This document shows, one piece after another, positions 35,171-44,175 of a stretch of DNA of 64,000 bases. Each line of letters begins with the position of its first letter. Position 1 is the first letter of the stretch. The DNA is from Rhizobium sp. FKL33. Lineage in GTDB: Bacteria; Pseudomonadota; Alphaproteobacteria; Rhizobiales; Rhizobiaceae. A program made the position numbers and the translations under genes. The notes beneath the pieces were generated by a model, which ran no database searches, had not been told where the DNA came from, and saw nothing but the letters and a program-made list of their open reading frames with translations. The DNA lies in NCBI RefSeq assembly GCF_005222915.1, contig NZ_STFX01000054.1, positions 107,166 to 171,165 on the forward strand, read 5' to 3'.

Positions 35171-35998
35171 ATGGCCAAGAAAAAGAAGATCGACGAACAG
35201 GCGCTCGCGGACGCCTATAACAAGGCTTTGGCGCTCGAAAAATCGGGCCAGTTCCCTGAAGCGGCCGAAGCCTATAAAAAGGTTCTGGCGCTCGACCCGG
35301 ACGATCACGGCGGCGCGGCCGTCCGTCTCGCCTCGATGGGGCTTGGAGACACGCCGCCGAAGGCGCCCGACGCCTATGTCGCCACGCTGTTCGACCAGCA
35401 TGCCGAAGCCTTCGAGAGCATTCTCGTCGACCAGCTCGAATATTGCGTGCCGATGCTGACGCGCCAGCGCATCCAGGCGCTCGGCCTCGGCCCGTTCAAG
35501 AAGATGCTCGACCTCGGCTGCGGCACGGGCCTGACCGGCGGCGCGCTGCGCGATATCGTCGAGGACATCACCGGCCTCGACATTTCCGAAAACATGGTCG
35601 AGATCGCCCATGAGAAGGATCTCTACGAGACGCTTTATGTCTCGGAGGCCGCCGACTATCTAGAAGACAACGAGGACGGCCCCTTCGATCTCGTGACCGC
35701 CACCGACGTGCTGCCCTATCTCGGCTTTCTCGAAGAACTGTTCTTCGGCGTCGCCGACAATATGACCTCAGGCGGCCATTTCATCTTCTCCTCCGAAACG
35801 CTGCCCGAGGACACGCTGCAGGGCCGCGACTTCATGGTCGGTCCCCACCAGCGCTTCGCCCATGCCAGCGGCTATGTCGCCCGCGCGCTCGACGGAGCCG
35901 GCTTCGACGTGGTGGAGATGGTCGACATCACCGTGCGGCTGGAAGACGGCGCGCCGATCGCGGGGCATCTGGTGACGGCGAAGAAGCGCGCCGACTGA
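35171..35998 (+). CDS. TPR-containing SAM-dependent methyltransferase
   Basis: A 275-residue cytoplasmic protein. Residues 1-50 hold one or two TPR helices (ALADAYNKALALEKSGQFPEAAEAY). A class I methyltransferase domain follows, with motif I LDLGCGTGLTGGALRD, acidic motif GLDISENMV and a motif IV-like FDLVTATDVLPYLG. The end is a substrate-like cap and the usual last strands. The start at 35171 is preferred as AAGGA lies upstream and the domain begins there; ATG 35135 is an alternative. Protein, lipid or small-molecule substrates are all possible. Confidence 0.82.
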   Translation: MAKKKKIDEQALADAYNKALALEKSGQFPEAAEAYKKVLALDPDDHGGAAVRLASMGLGDTPPKAPDAYVATLFDQHAEAFESILVDQLEYCVPMLTRQRIQALGLGPFKKMLDLGCGTGLTGGALRDIVEDITGLDISENMVEIAHEKDLYETLYVSEAADYLEDNEDGPFDLVTATDVLPYLGFLEELFFGVADNMTSGGHFIFSSETLPEDTLQGRDFMVGPHQRFAHASGYVARALDGAGFDVVEMVDITVRLEDGAPIAGHLVTAKKRAD

Positions 35999-36062
35999 TT
36001 GTTCTCAAACTGCCTGATCGGGTGCAATCCGCCCTTTCCCAACCTCTTCCAATCCTCTAAAC

Positions 36063-36097
36063 CTCCCGCAGTTCATCTGAAATGCGGGAGTTTTTTC
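36063..36097 (+). terminator. Terminator whose stem contains the next gene's ribosome site
   Basis: CTCCCGCA (36063-36070) pairs with TGCGGGAG (36083-36090) around a 12-nt loop, followed by TTTTTTC (36091-36097) and then directly ATG (36098). The GGGAG of the 3' arm is also the best Shine-Dalgarno for the downstream gene, 7 bases before its ATG. Confidence 0.75.
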
Positions 36098-36967
36098 ATG
36101 GCGAAGGCGGCGTTTATAGGGCTTGGGGTAATGGGCTATCCCATGGCGGGCCATCTCAAGGTCAAGGGCGGCCATGAGGTGACAGTCTATAACCGCACCA
36201 CGGCAAAAGCGGAGAAATGGGCGGCTCAGTTCAGCGGCGCATTCGCGCCGACCCCGGCGGAGGCTGCCAGGGACGCGGATTTCGTCTTCACCTGCGTCGG
36301 CAATGACGACGACCTTCGTTCGGTCACCACGGCCCCCGACGGCTGCCTGTCGTCGATGAAGCCCGGCGCGATCCTGATCGACAACACCACCGCGAGCGCT
36401 GAAGTCGCCCGTGAGCTGGAAGCGGCGGCGGAAGCGCGCGGCGCCTTCTTCATCGATGCGCCCGTCTCCGGCGGCCAGGCCGGCGCAGAAAACGGCGTGC
36501 TGACGGTGATGTGCGGCGGCAGGCCCGACGTGTTCGAGCGCGCCAAGCCCGTCATCGACGCCTATGCCCGCATGGTCGGCCTGATGGGCCCCGCCGGTTC
36601 CGGCCAGCTCGCCAAGATGGTCAACCAGATCTGCATCGCCGGGCTCGTTCAGGGCCTCGCTGAGGGCATCCATTTCGCCAAGAAGGCCGGGCTGGACGTG
36701 GAAAACCTGGTGAGCGTCATTTCCAAGGGCGCCGCCGGCTCCTGGCAGATGGAAAACCGCCACAAGACCATGAACGAAGGCAAATTCGATTTCGGCTTCG
36801 CCATCGACTGGATGCGCAAGGATCTCGGCATCTGCCTCAACGAAGCCCGTCGCAACGGCGCGAAGCTGCCGGTGACGGCGCTGGTTGACCAGTTCTACGG
36901 CGATGTGCAGGCCATGGGCGGCAATCGCTGGGACACCTCGTCGCTGCTCGCCCGTCTGGAGAAATGA
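36098..36967 (+). CDS. 3-hydroxyisobutyrate dehydrogenase-family NAD(P)-dependent oxidoreductase
   Basis: A 289-residue beta-hydroxyacid dehydrogenase. The Rossmann motif AFIGLGVMGYPMAGHL starts at residue 4, followed by NRTTAKAEKW, substrate motif FIDAPVSGGQAGAENG and the catalytic lysine region GSGQLAKMVNQI. The substrate could be 3-hydroxyisobutyrate, tartronate semialdehyde or a similar acid. The start at 36098 is fixed by the dinucleotide-binding fold. It overlaps the AlkD-like gene by 4 bp (ATGA), an unusual pairing. Confidence 0.9.
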   Translation: MAKAAFIGLGVMGYPMAGHLKVKGGHEVTVYNRTTAKAEKWAAQFSGAFAPTPAEAARDADFVFTCVGNDDDLRSVTTAPDGCLSSMKPGAILIDNTTASAEVARELEAAAEARGAFFIDAPVSGGQAGAENGVLTVMCGGRPDVFERAKPVIDAYARMVGLMGPAGSGQLAKMVNQICIAGLVQGLAEGIHFAKKAGLDVENLVSVISKGAAGSWQMENRHKTMNEGKFDFGFAIDWMRKDLGICLNEARRNGAKLPVTALVDQFYGDVQAMGGNRWDTSSLLARLEK

Positions 36968-37665
36968 GCGGGCTCGCCAAAACATCCGATGCGAACGAGG
37001 TCATCGCCGCGCTCAAGGCGATGGCCAATCCCGACACGGCCGCCGGCATGGCCCGGTTCGGCATCGTCACGGAGACGGCGCTGGGCGTCTCCAACACCGA
37101 TCTCCGGACGCTTGGCCGGAAGATCGGCCGCAATCACGAGCGTGCGCTGGCCCTTTGGGAAAGCAATATCCGCGAAGCGCGGCTGCTGGCCGCCTTCACT
37201 GAAGAACCTGTTCGCATGAATGTCGATCAGGCGCGGGCCTGGACGGCGGACTGCAATTCCTGGGAACTGGTCGACGCTGTCAACGAGCCGATCATGCTGG
37301 CGGGCCACGGGCCGCTGCTCATTCCGGAATTTGCCGCGGACGATCGCGAATTTACGCGCCGCATGGCCTTTTCGATGATCTGCTGGGGCGCCGTGCACCA
37401 GAAGACATTGCCTGATGAAGACGTGATCGGCTGGCTCGCTTTTGTCCAGGCGCATGCCCGCGATCCGCGCAACTTCGTGCGCAAGGCCGTCAACTGGGCG
37501 CTCCGGCAAATCGGCAAGCGCAACCGCGGCTGTCACGCGGCGGCGCGGACGCTTGCGGAAGAGCTGGCGGAGAGCGCGGACAAAACGGTGCGCTGGATCG
37601 GCAAGGACGCCCTGCGCGAACTCGAGAGCGAGGCGGTCTACAAACGCCTCGCCAGGCGCGACTGA
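36964..37665 (+). CDS. DNA alkylation repair protein (AlkD-like HEAT-repeat glycosylase family)
   Basis: A 233-residue all-helical protein of the AlkC/AlkD superfamily. Typical segments are RTLGRKIGRNHERALALWESNIREARLLAAF, SWELVDAVNEPI and NFVRKAVNWALRQIGKRN; in AlkD the last of these carries the active-site Trp and Arg. Members remove positively charged alkylated bases such as 3-methyladenine. ATG overlaps the upstream stop (ATGA), so it is translationally coupled to the dehydrogenase gene. Confidence 0.83.
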   Translation: MSGLAKTSDANEVIAALKAMANPDTAAGMARFGIVTETALGVSNTDLRTLGRKIGRNHERALALWESNIREARLLAAFTEEPVRMNVDQARAWTADCNSWELVDAVNEPIMLAGHGPLLIPEFAADDREFTRRMAFSMICWGAVHQKTLPDEDVIGWLAFVQAHARDPRNFVRKAVNWALRQIGKRNRGCHAAARTLAEELAESADKTVRWIGKDALRELESEAVYKRLARRD

Positions 37666-38154
37666 TTATTCCTCGTGGTTCTTCGGCTGTTCGAGGATCA
37701 TGTAGTCGAGCGGAAGTTCCGTCGTATATTTGATCTGCTCCATCGCAAAAGCCGAGGAGACGTCGCGGATCTCGATCTTGGAGATCATGCGCTTGTAGAA
37801 AGCGTCATAGGCGGCGATGTCGGGCACCACCACGCGCAGGAGATAGTCGACATCGCCGCTCATGCGATAGAATTCAACCACTTCCGGGAATTCGGCAATC
37901 ACTTCAGAGAAACGCTTCAGCCATTCGATCGAATGGGAGTTGGTGCGGATCGACACGAAGACGGTGACCTTGGTGTTGACCCTGCCGGGATCGAGGATCG
38001 CGACACGTCGCTTGATGACGCCGTCTTCTTCCATTTTCTGGATACGCCGCCAGCAGGGCGTGGTGGACAGGCCGACCTTCTTGGCGAGATCCGCGACGGC
38101 CAGCGTCGAGTCCTCTTGTAGAAGCCTCAAGATTTTTCTATCGAGCCGGTCCAT
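37666..38154 (-). CDS. Lrp/AsnC-family transcriptional regulator
   Basis: A 162-residue regulator. The N-terminal winged helix MDRLDRKILRLLQEDSTLAVADLAKKVGLSTTPCWRR and the C-terminal RAM domain (VTVFVSIRTN to GDVDYLLRVVV) match the family. Lrp-type octamers bind amino acids. It converges on the AlkD-like gene, their ends abutting at 37665/37666, and stands alone upstream. The ligand is unknown; no amino-acid gene lies directly beside it. Confidence 0.93.
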   Translation of the reverse strand: MDRLDRKILRLLQEDSTLAVADLAKKVGLSTTPCWRRIQKMEEDGVIKRRVAILDPGRVNTKVTVFVSIRTNSHSIEWLKRFSEVIAEFPEVVEFYRMSGDVDYLLRVVVPDIAAYDAFYKRMISKIEIRDVSSAFAMEQIKYTTELPLDYMILEQPKNHEE

Positions 38155-38219
38155 TTACGCCCCCAGAGGAATAATTTTTCACATAATTGCATGTTTTCCA
38201 TAAAATGACAGACGGTCAA

Positions 38220-38825
38220 TCAGATAATCCACCGGGAAACACGCGTGCGCAATTCCGGGAGCAGATCGGTCTCGAACCATGGATTGCGCCTCAGCCAAGC
38301 TGTGTTGCGCCAACTCGGATGCGGGAGCGGCAGCACGCCGCTTTCGAGATGACCGCGCCAGTCGCGCACCGTGTCGGTCATGGGCTGTTTGCGGCCGAGA
38401 TGCCAAGACTGCGCGTAGGCGCCGATGGCGAGCACGAGTTCGACCTGCGGCATCAAGGCGAGCGCGCGAGCCCGCCAGAGCGGCGCGCATTCGCGACGCG
38501 GCGGAAGATCGGAACCGTGTTTGTCGTAACCCGGGAAGCAGAACCCCATCGGCAGGATGGCGAAATTGTCTTCGTTGTAGAACTGCTCCCTGCCGACGCC
38601 CAGCCAGTGGCGAAGCCGGTCGCCCGAGGCGTCGTTGAACGGCAGGCCGCTGTCATGCACCCTGAGCCCCGGCGCCTGGCCGGCAATGAGGACGCGCGCC
38701 CGGCCTGAGAGAACCGCCACCGGGCGCGGCTCATGCGGCAAGCGCCGCCCCTGGCCTCCGGCGGGATCATCCCGGCAAAGACGACAGCGGGCGATGTCCG
38801 CCGCCAGCGCATCGATCGCATCCAT
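38220..38825 (-). CDS. Uracil-DNA glycosylase family protein
   Basis: A 201-residue protein of the UDG superfamily that should excise uracil or related lesions. RVLIAGQAPGLRVHDSGLPFNDASGDRL corresponds to motif 1 (GQAPG) and its G-x-PF follow-up, and HPSWRN to motif 2. An N-terminal CRLCRD pair resembles cluster-binding cysteines of UDG families 4/5, but only two cysteines are seen. The start ATG 38825 overlaps the upstream stop as TGATG, so it is coupled to the GST gene; GTG 38828 is an alternative. Confidence 0.82.
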   Translation of the reverse strand: MDAIDALAADIARCRLCRDDPAGGQGRRLPHEPRPVAVLSGRARVLIAGQAPGLRVHDSGLPFNDASGDRLRHWLGVGREQFYNEDNFAILPMGFCFPGYDKHGSDLPPRRECAPLWRARALALMPQVELVLAIGAYAQSWHLGRKQPMTDTVRDWRGHLESGVLPLPHPSWRNTAWLRRNPWFETDLLPELRTRVSRWII

Positions 38826-39439
38826 CACGCCATCGCGGCGGCGGGGCGCGCGCCGATCCGCTCGCGCCAGGCGAGAAGGGCAGCGCAGTCCTCAGGACAG
38901 GAAAGTCGGGCCGCTTTCAAAAAGTCGAACGCCACGAGCAATGTGATATCGGCTATGGAGAAATAGTCACCGACAAGCCATGGTCCGCCATCCAGATGGC
39001 GATCGAGGAAACGCAGCGCGTCGAGGGCCTTGGGGCGGTTCGCCTCTGCCCATTCCCTGACCTGCGGCTGTTCCGCCACGGCCATGCCCGGGTGTCCATG
39101 ACGAAAGGCGGCGCCGATATGGGCGAAGACGCCAAGCTCGATCCGCCTGTTCCACATCTCCACCAGCGCCCTTTCCCGCGCATCGCGACCGAAAAGCGGC
39201 GGCTCGGGATGGAGCTCCTCGACATAGCGACAGATCGCCACCGATTCCGAAATGCAGGTCCCGTCGTCCAGCTCGAGCACGGGCACCCTGTGCAGCGGAT
39301 TGAGCCGCGCGAAATCAGGATGTTTATGAGCGCCGGATTTGAGATCCACCTCCACTCGTTCGACCGTCACGCCCTTCTCGGCGAGGAAGGCTTTAACCCG
39401 GCGCGGATTGGGCGCCCAATCGGAATCATAGAGTTTCAT
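38825..39439 (-). CDS. Glutathione S-transferase family protein
   Basis: A 204-residue cytosolic transferase. The thioredoxin-like half opens MKLYDSDWAPNPRRVKAFLAEKG, then LNPLHRVPVLELDDGTCISES, with the cis-Pro and Glu-Ser glutathione-binding motif. The helical half ends with LVGDYFSIADITLLVAFDF, the N-capping motif. The longer frame upstream lacks support; the domain begins at 39439. It is the first gene of a two-gene unit with the UDG gene, suggesting a link to chemical stress. Confidence 0.9.
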   Translation of the reverse strand: MKLYDSDWAPNPRRVKAFLAEKGVTVERVEVDLKSGAHKHPDFARLNPLHRVPVLELDDGTCISESVAICRYVEELHPEPPLFGRDARERALVEMWNRRIELGVFAHIGAAFRHGHPGMAVAEQPQVREWAEANRPKALDALRFLDRHLDGGPWLVGDYFSIADITLLVAFDFLKAARLSCPEDCAALLAWRERIGARPAAAMA

Positions 39440-39482
39440 GCGTCTATCCTGCGCTGGCGTTGAGGCGATCGGCGTCTTTTGT

Positions 39483-40031
39483 TTAAGGAAGGTCGAAAAG
39501 CCGCGCAAGGAAGGAGCCGCCATGCTCCTTCTCATCGGCCATGGCGTGGCGGTGGCCCTTGCGCCAATCGGAGGGCCGTTCGAATTCGCCTGCCCAGATG
39601 CCCCTTTGCGCCTGCCGGGCCTCGCTCTCCTCCGGCTGGTAGCCGCCGAACGACACCGCCATGCCGGAGCGGACCATGGCGGCGTTCAGATCCTCGCCGG
39701 ACGCAGCGCATTCGACCAGCAGCCGACGATATTTGTCGGTGCGATCGCCCGAGCAGACAACACCCTTTCGGGTCATGAGTCGCTTCAGCGCTTCCCGCGC
39801 CTCGGCGCCGCAGGGCCAGGCGAGACCATCGCGAAAACAGGTCTGTGCGAGTTCAGGCGCATCGATCGCCCTCAGCCTGAGCTTGCGCCCATCGAGATCG
39901 AGGCTGTCGCCATCCACCACCCTGAACGCGCCGCCGAGGCGTTCGGCGTCGTCCCGCTCCAGCTTCATCGCGATGAGGCCGATTAGGGTCAGGAAGCAGA
40001 CAGTGAGAAGCAAGTCCCTGACGAGTCTCAT
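39483..40031 (-). CDS. Thermonuclease (SNase-like) family protein
   Basis: A 182-residue protein with an N-terminal hydrophobic segment (residues 1-22), which could be a signal anchor, then an SNase fold: FRVVDGDSLDLDGRKLRLRAIDAPE, DKYRRLLVECAASGEDLN and MVRSGMAVSFGGY. The Asp, Arg and Glu positions of the catalytic centre are mostly kept (DGDS, RLRAIDAPE, DKYRR). The start at 40031 has AAGGAT upstream. It is probably a membrane-anchored or exported nuclease-like protein. Confidence 0.83.
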   Translation of the reverse strand: MRLVRDLLLTVCFLTLIGLIAMKLERDDAERLGGAFRVVDGDSLDLDGRKLRLRAIDAPELAQTCFRDGLAWPCGAEAREALKRLMTRKGVVCSGDRTDKYRRLLVECAASGEDLNAAMVRSGMAVSFGGYQPEESEARQAQRGIWAGEFERPSDWRKGHRHAMADEKEHGGSFLARLFDLP

Positions 40032-40168
40032 ATTTTCATCCTTTTTGTCGCCATCGCGCGGTAGCCCGGGGGAATGCGACATGGCAAACGAAAGCTTAGC
40101 GAGGCAGCATCTTCTTAACGAATAAGAGATATTCTTCATTCCTAAATCGCATATGCCAGTTTTGGGTC

Positions 40169-41704
40169 ATGAGTCAGAAAGCCAGTTTGTCTCCAGACAA
40201 AATCATCGTGGATCGCTCCCGCGTCTCCCGTAACAAGGACGTGGCCAGGGCGGTGAAAACCACGCGTGAACGGCTGCAGACCAATTCAGGCGCGGCAGGA
40301 TCTTTCGACAAGGAGCTTCTCGCCCTCCACCTGTCCTCGATCCAGATCAGCGCCGCCGCGCTGCCACTGTTCGTGATCGTGATCAGCCTTTTCGCCAATT
40401 CGCTGTTCACCAATATCAATCTGTTCGACTGGATGTTGGCGAGCCTCGGCGTTCATTCGATCCATCTTCTCGTCACGGCCCGCGCGCGTCGCAGTAAGAT
40501 CACCACCGAAAACGTTACGCGCTGGCGTCGCGCGCTGATCGCCGCGCAGATTCCGGTGGGTTTCTGCTGGGCTTGGTTCGCGGTTCTCGGCTGCCAGACA
40601 TGCGGGGTCGATTCGTTCTTCTACTTCAAGAGCGCGGTTCTGATTCTGGCTCTGTCGGCGACGTCGATGGCGCAATCGATGCTGCGGGGCGCGACGCTCA
40701 GCACATTCCTGCCCGTGGTCGCGGCGCTGGCCTATATGTCGTTCAGCTCGCGCGCGCCGACCGATGTGGCGCTGACGGCGGTGTTCACCACGTCGCTGAT
40801 TTTTTTCGTGTTCATCACCAGCCAGCTCTATAGCTCGAACATCCGGGTCATGTCCTTCCAGTCGGAAAAGGACGACCTGATCGCCGAACTCGAAGTGGCG
40901 AAATCGATGTCGGACGAGGCGCGTCGTCGCGCCGAAGAGGCCAATCTGGCCAAATCCCGCTTCCTCGCCTCGATGTCGCATGAGCTGCGCACGCCGCTCA
41001 ACGCCATTCTCGGCTTTTCCGAGGTCATGGCCACCGAAGTGCTCGGGCCGCTGAACAACCCAACCTACAAGGAATATGTCGGCGACATCCACACGTCGGG
41101 CCAACATCTGCTCAATCTGATCAACGAGATCCTCGATCTCTCGCGCATCGAGGCCGGACGTTATCAGCTCAACGAAGAAGCCGTGCAGCTGGTCGACATC
41201 ACCGAAGACTGCATCGGCATGGTGCAACTGCGCGCGAAGTCGAAATCCATCCGGATCGTCGAGCAATACGAGCCGTCGATGCCGTCGATCTGGGCGGATG
41301 AGAAGGCGGTGCGGCAGATCGTGCTCAACATCCTTTCCAACGCCGTGAAATTCACCCCGCAGGGCGGGGAGATCGTCGTCAAGGCGGGCTGGACGGCGTC
41401 GGGCGGTCAATATGTTTCGATCAAGGACAATGGTCCCGGCATCGCCGAAGAGGAAATACCCGTGGTGCTCTCGGCCTTCGGCCAGGGCTCGATCGCCATC
41501 AAGAGCGCCGAACAGGGCACAGGTCTCGGCCTTCCGATCGTGCAGGCGCTGCTGCACAAGCATGACGGCCAGTTCTATCTGAAATCCAAGCTGCGCGAAG
41601 GCACCGAATGCATCGCCATCCTGCCCGCCAAGCGCGTTCTGCAGACGGTGCCGGCCGTGGAGGAAACCTCCGCCGTCGATCGCAAGAAGAAGAGCTTCGC
41701 CTGA
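40169..41704 (+). CDS. Membrane sensor histidine kinase
   Basis: A 511-residue kinase. About five hydrophobic segments occupy residues 55-225. A coiled linker follows to about 265. The HisKA box SMSHELRTPLNAILGFSE has the phospho-acceptor His271. The HATPase domain has the N-box NILSNAVKFT, DNGPGI and GTGLGLPI. The layout resembles DivJ/PdhS-type cell-cycle kinases, but the sensor part is not diagnostic. No response regulator is adjacent, so its partner is elsewhere. Confidence 0.87.
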   Translation: MSQKASLSPDKIIVDRSRVSRNKDVARAVKTTRERLQTNSGAAGSFDKELLALHLSSIQISAAALPLFVIVISLFANSLFTNINLFDWMLASLGVHSIHLLVTARARRSKITTENVTRWRRALIAAQIPVGFCWAWFAVLGCQTCGVDSFFYFKSAVLILALSATSMAQSMLRGATLSTFLPVVAALAYMSFSSRAPTDVALTAVFTTSLIFFVFITSQLYSSNIRVMSFQSEKDDLIAELEVAKSMSDEARRRAEEANLAKSRFLASMSHELRTPLNAILGFSEVMATEVLGPLNNPTYKEYVGDIHTSGQHLLNLINEILDLSRIEAGRYQLNEEAVQLVDITEDCIGMVQLRAKSKSIRIVEQYEPSMPSIWADEKAVRQIVLNILSNAVKFTPQGGEIVVKAGWTASGGQYVSIKDNGPGIAEEEIPVVLSAFGQGSIAIKSAEQGTGLGLPIVQALLHKHDGQFYLKSKLREGTECIAILPAKRVLQTVPAVEETSAVDRKKKSFA

Positions 41705-41729
41705 TCGGAGGCGAAGAGACCGGGCGTCT

Positions 41730-42095
41730 TCAGAGAAAGACGACCCAGGCCATATAGAGCCCCACCGCCACCAGCATGCAGAAGACGGCGAAGGATCCGA
41801 GATCCTTGGCGTGCTTGCCGGTCTTGGACACTTCCGGCGACACACGGTCGACCAGTTCCTCGACGGCAGTGTTCAGCGCTTCGAAGCCGAACAGGATCAG
41901 GAAGAGGATGACCAGGATCAGGAATTCCGAAAGCGTCGCGCCGACGAAGGCGAACAGCGCAAGCGCCGCTGCAAACATGATGATTTCGTGCCGGAAGGCG
42001 GATTCGCCCAGCGCACGGCGAAAGCCGGCCAGCGAATAGCTGGCGGCGGCGAAAAGATGCGCCAGACCCGTCTTCTTTTCTTCCGGCGCTTCCAT
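41730..42095 (-). CDS. dgkA: Diacylglycerol kinase
   Basis: A 121-residue integral membrane kinase that recycles diacylglycerol to phosphatidic acid. The three membrane helices and the motifs RALGESAFRHEI and GFEALNTAVEELVDRVS (catalytic Glu region) are diagnostic. The start at 42095 is chosen because GGGAG lies 8 bases upstream, giving the usual length; a GTG at 42113 is possible. It converges on the histidine kinase gene. Confidence 0.94.
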   Translation of the reverse strand: MEAPEEKKTGLAHLFAAASYSLAGFRRALGESAFRHEIIMFAAALALFAFVGATLSEFLILVILFLILFGFEALNTAVEELVDRVSPEVSKTGKHAKDLGSFAVFCMLVAVGLYMAWVVFL

Positions 42096-42221
42096 GCGCA
42101 TGTCTCCCGTCACAACCTCACGATCGCGCGCCTGTTCGGCGCCGTCATCCGCGGAATCACAAACATCCGAGAATGTTCTTTAGCAAGGCGATGCTGTCGC
42201 GAAGCCTGCGCCCGCGCAGGA

Positions 42222-43238
42222 TCAGGCCTTGTTGCTGACGCCCGCGCTGTCGAATGTCGCCATGCCGGCATGGCAGGCGGCGGCGGCCTTGACGATGCCT
42301 GCGGCGAGCGCCGCGCCCGAGCCCTCGCCCAGCCGCATGCCGAGCGCCAGAAGCGGCGTCTTGCCGAGCTTTTCGATCGCCTTCATATGCGCGGGCTCGG
42401 CGGAGACATGGCCGATCAGGCAGTGATCGAGCGCCGAGGGATTGGCGGCTTTCAGGATGGCGGCGGCGGCGGTCACGACATAGCCGTCGAGCAGCACCGG
42501 AATGCGCTCCATGCGGGCGGCGAGAATCGCGCCGGCGATGGCCGCGATCTCGCGTCCGCCGAGGCGGCGCAGAATTTCGAGCGGATCGGAGAGATGATCC
42601 TTGTGCAGTTCCACGGCCTTTTCGACGGCGGCGATCTTGCGCTTCAGCACCTCGCCTTCGGAACCCGTGCCGGGGCCAACCCAGTCTTCGGCCGTTCCGC
42701 CATACAGCGCGAGATTGATGGCGGCGGCGATGGTGGTGTTGCCAATGCCCATTTCGCCGAGGCAGAGCAGATCGGTGCCGCCGGCGATGGCTTCCATGCC
42801 GAAAGCCATGGTGGCGGCGCAATCGCGCTCGGAGAGCGCGGCTTCCTCGGTGATGTCGGCGGTCGGATAATCGAGCGCGAGATCGAAGACCTTCAGCCCG
42901 AGATCATAAGTGGCGCAGATCTGGTTGATCGCGGCGCCGCCGTTCGAAAAATTCGCCACCATCTGTTTGGTGACCTCAGGCGGATAGGGGGTGATCTTCT
43001 GCTTGGTGACGCCGTGATTGCCGGCGAAGATCGCAACGAGCGGGCGATTGACCGACGGCTTGCGACCGGTCCAGGCGGCGAGCCAATAGGCGATCTCCTC
43101 GAGGCGTCCGAGCGAGCCGAGCGGCTTGGTCAACTGGCTGTCGCGATCGCGGGCCGCAACGAGCGCCATGCTGTCGGGACCGGGCAGATTGGCGATCAGA
43201 TTGCGGAAATCGTCGAATGGCAGGCCGCTCACGCTCAT
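42222..43238 (-). CDS. cobT: Nicotinate-nucleotide-dimethylbenzimidazole phosphoribosyltransferase
   Basis: A 338-residue enzyme that makes alpha-ribazole phosphate for the lower ligand of cobalamin. PLGSLGRLEEIAYWLA, IFAGNHGVTKQKITPYP, CLGEMGIGNTT and GYVVTAAAAILKAANPSAL are characteristic, with the catalytic Glu near its C-terminal GEGSGAALA segment. It is divergent from cobS with a 113-bp gap; no cobalamin riboswitch is visible in so short a space. Confidence 0.97.
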   Translation of the reverse strand: MSVSGLPFDDFRNLIANLPGPDSMALVAARDRDSQLTKPLGSLGRLEEIAYWLAAWTGRKPSVNRPLVAIFAGNHGVTKQKITPYPPEVTKQMVANFSNGGAAINQICATYDLGLKVFDLALDYPTADITEEAALSERDCAATMAFGMEAIAGGTDLLCLGEMGIGNTTIAAAINLALYGGTAEDWVGPGTGSEGEVLKRKIAAVEKAVELHKDHLSDPLEILRRLGGREIAAIAGAILAARMERIPVLLDGYVVTAAAAILKAANPSALDHCLIGHVSAEPAHMKAIEKLGKTPLLALGMRLGEGSGAALAAGIVKAAAACHAGMATFDSAGVSNKA

Positions 43239-43351
43239 AAACCAGGTCTCCTGTTTTTGCTTTTCCGGCGACGGATGCGTCCCTATTATCCGCAGTCACC
43301 GCAAGCGGCAACCTTCATGACGCCGCAGCCGGTCGCAAAGGAATGAGTTTG

Positions 43352-44134
43352 ATGACTGAAGCAAATCTGGTCGTGGACACCGCGCGCGCAACGGGCTTTC
43401 TGAGCCGGCTGCCGGTGCCCGACCGCTTCTTCGAAGGCCATGACGGATCGCTTACGCAGGCGTCGCGCGCCTTCCCGCTGGCCGGGCTGGTCGTGACTGC
43501 GCCGGCGGGCGTCGTTCTTGCGCTGACGCTCGGCGTCGGTCTGGAACCGCTGGCCGCGTCTTTTCTCGCCTATGCCGTCATCGCCATGACCACGGGCGCG
43601 CTGCATGAGGACGGACTCAGCGACGCCGCCGATGGGCTGGGCGCGACGCGGGATCGCGAACGCGCGCTGACCATCATGCGCGACAGCCGGATCGGCTCGT
43701 TCGGGGCGGCGGCGTTGATACTCTCCTATGGCCTCAGGGCCAGCGCGCTTGCGGCCGTGGCCGCTGCTTTAGGGCCGCTCGCGACCCTCGCGACTTTCCT
43801 GGCTGTCGCAGCGCTCAGCAGGGCCGCAATGGTCTGGCACTGGCGCGTTCTTCCGCCGGCGCGGACGGATGGGCTGGCGGTGGCGATGGGCGGCCCGGAT
43901 GGGGCGAGCGCGCTCTTCTCCACCGTTTCCGCCGCTATCATCGCCACCCTCCTGATCGGAGCGGCGGCCGGGCCGCTCGAGGCTCTAGGAGCGATGGCGG
44001 CGGCGGCGGCGGCGGCGGCGGGCTTCAGCCGCTATGTGCGCAATCGTCTCGGCGGGCAGACCGGCGACACGATCGGGGCGACGCAGCAATTGTCTGAGAT
44101 CGCTGCGCTGCTTGCTCTTGCGCTCCTGACCTGA
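43352..44134 (+). CDS. cobS: Adenosylcobinamide-GDP ribazoletransferase
   Basis: A 260-residue membrane enzyme that joins GDP-cobinamide and alpha-ribazole to give cobalamin. The motifs FLSRLPVPDRFF, GALHEDGLSDAADGLGATRDRERALTIMRDSRIGSFGA and the C-terminal GGQTGDTIGATQQL are typical. Several hydrophobic Ala/Leu-rich segments agree with its membrane place. The second ATG (43352) has AAAGGA at better spacing than ATG 43343. It and the divergent cobT provide two nucleotide-loop assembly steps. Confidence 0.96.
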   Translation: MTEANLVVDTARATGFLSRLPVPDRFFEGHDGSLTQASRAFPLAGLVVTAPAGVVLALTLGVGLEPLAASFLAYAVIAMTTGALHEDGLSDAADGLGATRDRERALTIMRDSRIGSFGAAALILSYGLRASALAAVAAALGPLATLATFLAVAALSRAAMVWHWRVLPPARTDGLAVAMGGPDGASALFSTVSAAIIATLLIGAAAGPLEALGAMAAAAAAAAGFSRYVRNRLGGQTGDTIGATQQLSEIAALLALALLT

Positions 44135-44175
44135 CAAACACCATATCTGACGCGACGCGCATCTGAAGGCTTGCC

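Noticed and set aside
43239-43351. Cobalamin riboswitch between cobT and cobS
   Set aside because: The gap is only about 113 bp and shows no B12-box or the multi-stem layout; too short for the known aptamer on either strand.
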